Shown here: positions 5,725 to 5,996 of the stretch, one piece after another
Layout of the letters: each line of letters opens with the position of its first letter
Numbering within the stretch: the first letter of the stretch is position 1
Source of the DNA: Fidelibacterota bacterium
GTDB lineage: Bacteria > Pseudomonadota > Alphaproteobacteria > Rhodospirillales > Rhodospirillaceae
Assembly: GCA_947473445.1 (NCBI GenBank)
Contig: CANJEU010000143.1
Span: 1 to 5,996, forward strand
DNA: 5,996 nt
Reading direction: 5' to 3'
The notes under the pieces: model-generated
Told to the model about the DNA's origin: nothing
The model's database searches: none
What the model saw: the letters and a program-made list of their open reading frames with translations, nothing else
Position numbers and translations under genes: made by a program

Positions 5725-5996
5725 CTCCCAAACTGAAACGCGCGAAGAAGTGTGGGCGGCAGCGTCGACTTCCTTGCGAAGGCCTTAGCGGATCGGCTTG
5801 AACGATCCATTGTTCGACTGCACCGCCGTGTGTCATCGCGGGCCACGAAGGGCTTGCGATTGCCTCCATCTTACCTGACGGAGGCGTGCGTAACTTAACG
5901 CGAGTTGATCGGCGAGAAGGCGCAGGCCCGGGCGCAGTGCGCTGGTCGTTAAAGGTGCAGCCGTAGCGTCTCGTAAAGGACATTCAATTCAAATAC
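5725..5996. other. Right-end region without a supported gene
   Basis: These 272 bases carry no gene I can support. A minus-strand open frame from ATG 5983 runs back to 5636, but it overlaps the end of the oxygenase gene antisense, lacks a ribosome site and has Arg/Pro/Ser-rich content typical of a GC shadow. A plus-strand open stretch between stops at 5799-5801 and 5964-5966 encodes 54 codons without an ATG (it includes IAGHEGLAIASILPDGG), so it could at most be a gene relic. Two imperfect-quality inverted repeats lie here: GGATCG/CGATCC (5790-5808, 7-base loop) and GCCTCC/GGAGGC (5862-5885, 12-base loop). Neither is followed by a T run, so no intrinsic terminator for the cassette can be called. 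Confidence 0.6.

Noticed and set aside
5790..5808. Inverted repeat GGATCG/CGATCC as the cassette terminator
   Set aside because: The stem is only 6 bp with a 7-base loop, and no T run follows.
5636..5983. Minus-strand 115-codon frame at the right end
   Set aside because: It overlaps the oxygenase 3' end antisense, has no ribosome site and low-complexity composition. I kept only a note in the right-flank entry.

Overview
This 6-kb, GC-rich window (roughly 64% G+C by eye) holds seven protein-coding genes on both strands and looks like a chromosomal segment of an alphaproteobacterium. The support for that is an Amt ammonium channel ending in an EEQEFNGADL-type tail, a Tat-exported DUF411 protein, a DUF983 zinc-ribbon membrane protein and a patatin-like lipoprotein. 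I cannot name a genus. I see no tRNA, rRNA, CRISPR array, insertion sequence or phage gene.

Layout. (1) Positions 1-668 (+) are the 3' part of an ammonium transporter gene. (2) It converges on a minus-strand pair: DUF983 (1631-1254) reads into DUF411 (1216-731). A perfect 11-bp-stem palindrome (678-701) lies between the convergent stop codons and resembles a dispersed intergenic repeat or bidirectional terminator. (3) A 65-bp divergent spacer separates DUF983 from a plus-strand patatin-like phospholipase lipoprotein (1697-2863). (4) After a sharply AT-rich spacer (2864-2940 is about 30% G+C by hand count) with a perfect 14-bp palindrome comes a tight three-gene plus-strand cassette. It encodes a PhyH-family 2-oxoglutarate/Fe(II) dioxygenase (2961-3827), a xylose-isomerase-like TIM-barrel isomerase/epimerase (3827-4672, sharing one base with the previous stop) and an isopenicillin-N-synthase-like 2-oxoglutarate/Fe(II) oxygenase (4690-5724). 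(5) The last 272 bases hold no gene I can support.

How the genes may work together. The most interesting unit is the oxygenase-isomerase-oxygenase cassette. Two non-homologous subfamilies of non-haem iron dioxygenase flank a metal-dependent sugar isomerase/epimerase-type enzyme, and the three appear co-transcribed and partly translationally coupled. All expected iron ligands (HxD...H) and putative isomerase metal ligands are present, so a working small pathway that hydroxylates or oxidises and rearranges a sugar- or cyclitol-like small molecule is plausible. The substrate is unknown. The DUF983/DUF411 pair is a second suggestive association: both families carry Cys motifs and are known from copper or cytochrome-oxidase neighbourhoods, so a metal-handling role is a reasonable inference but is not shown here.
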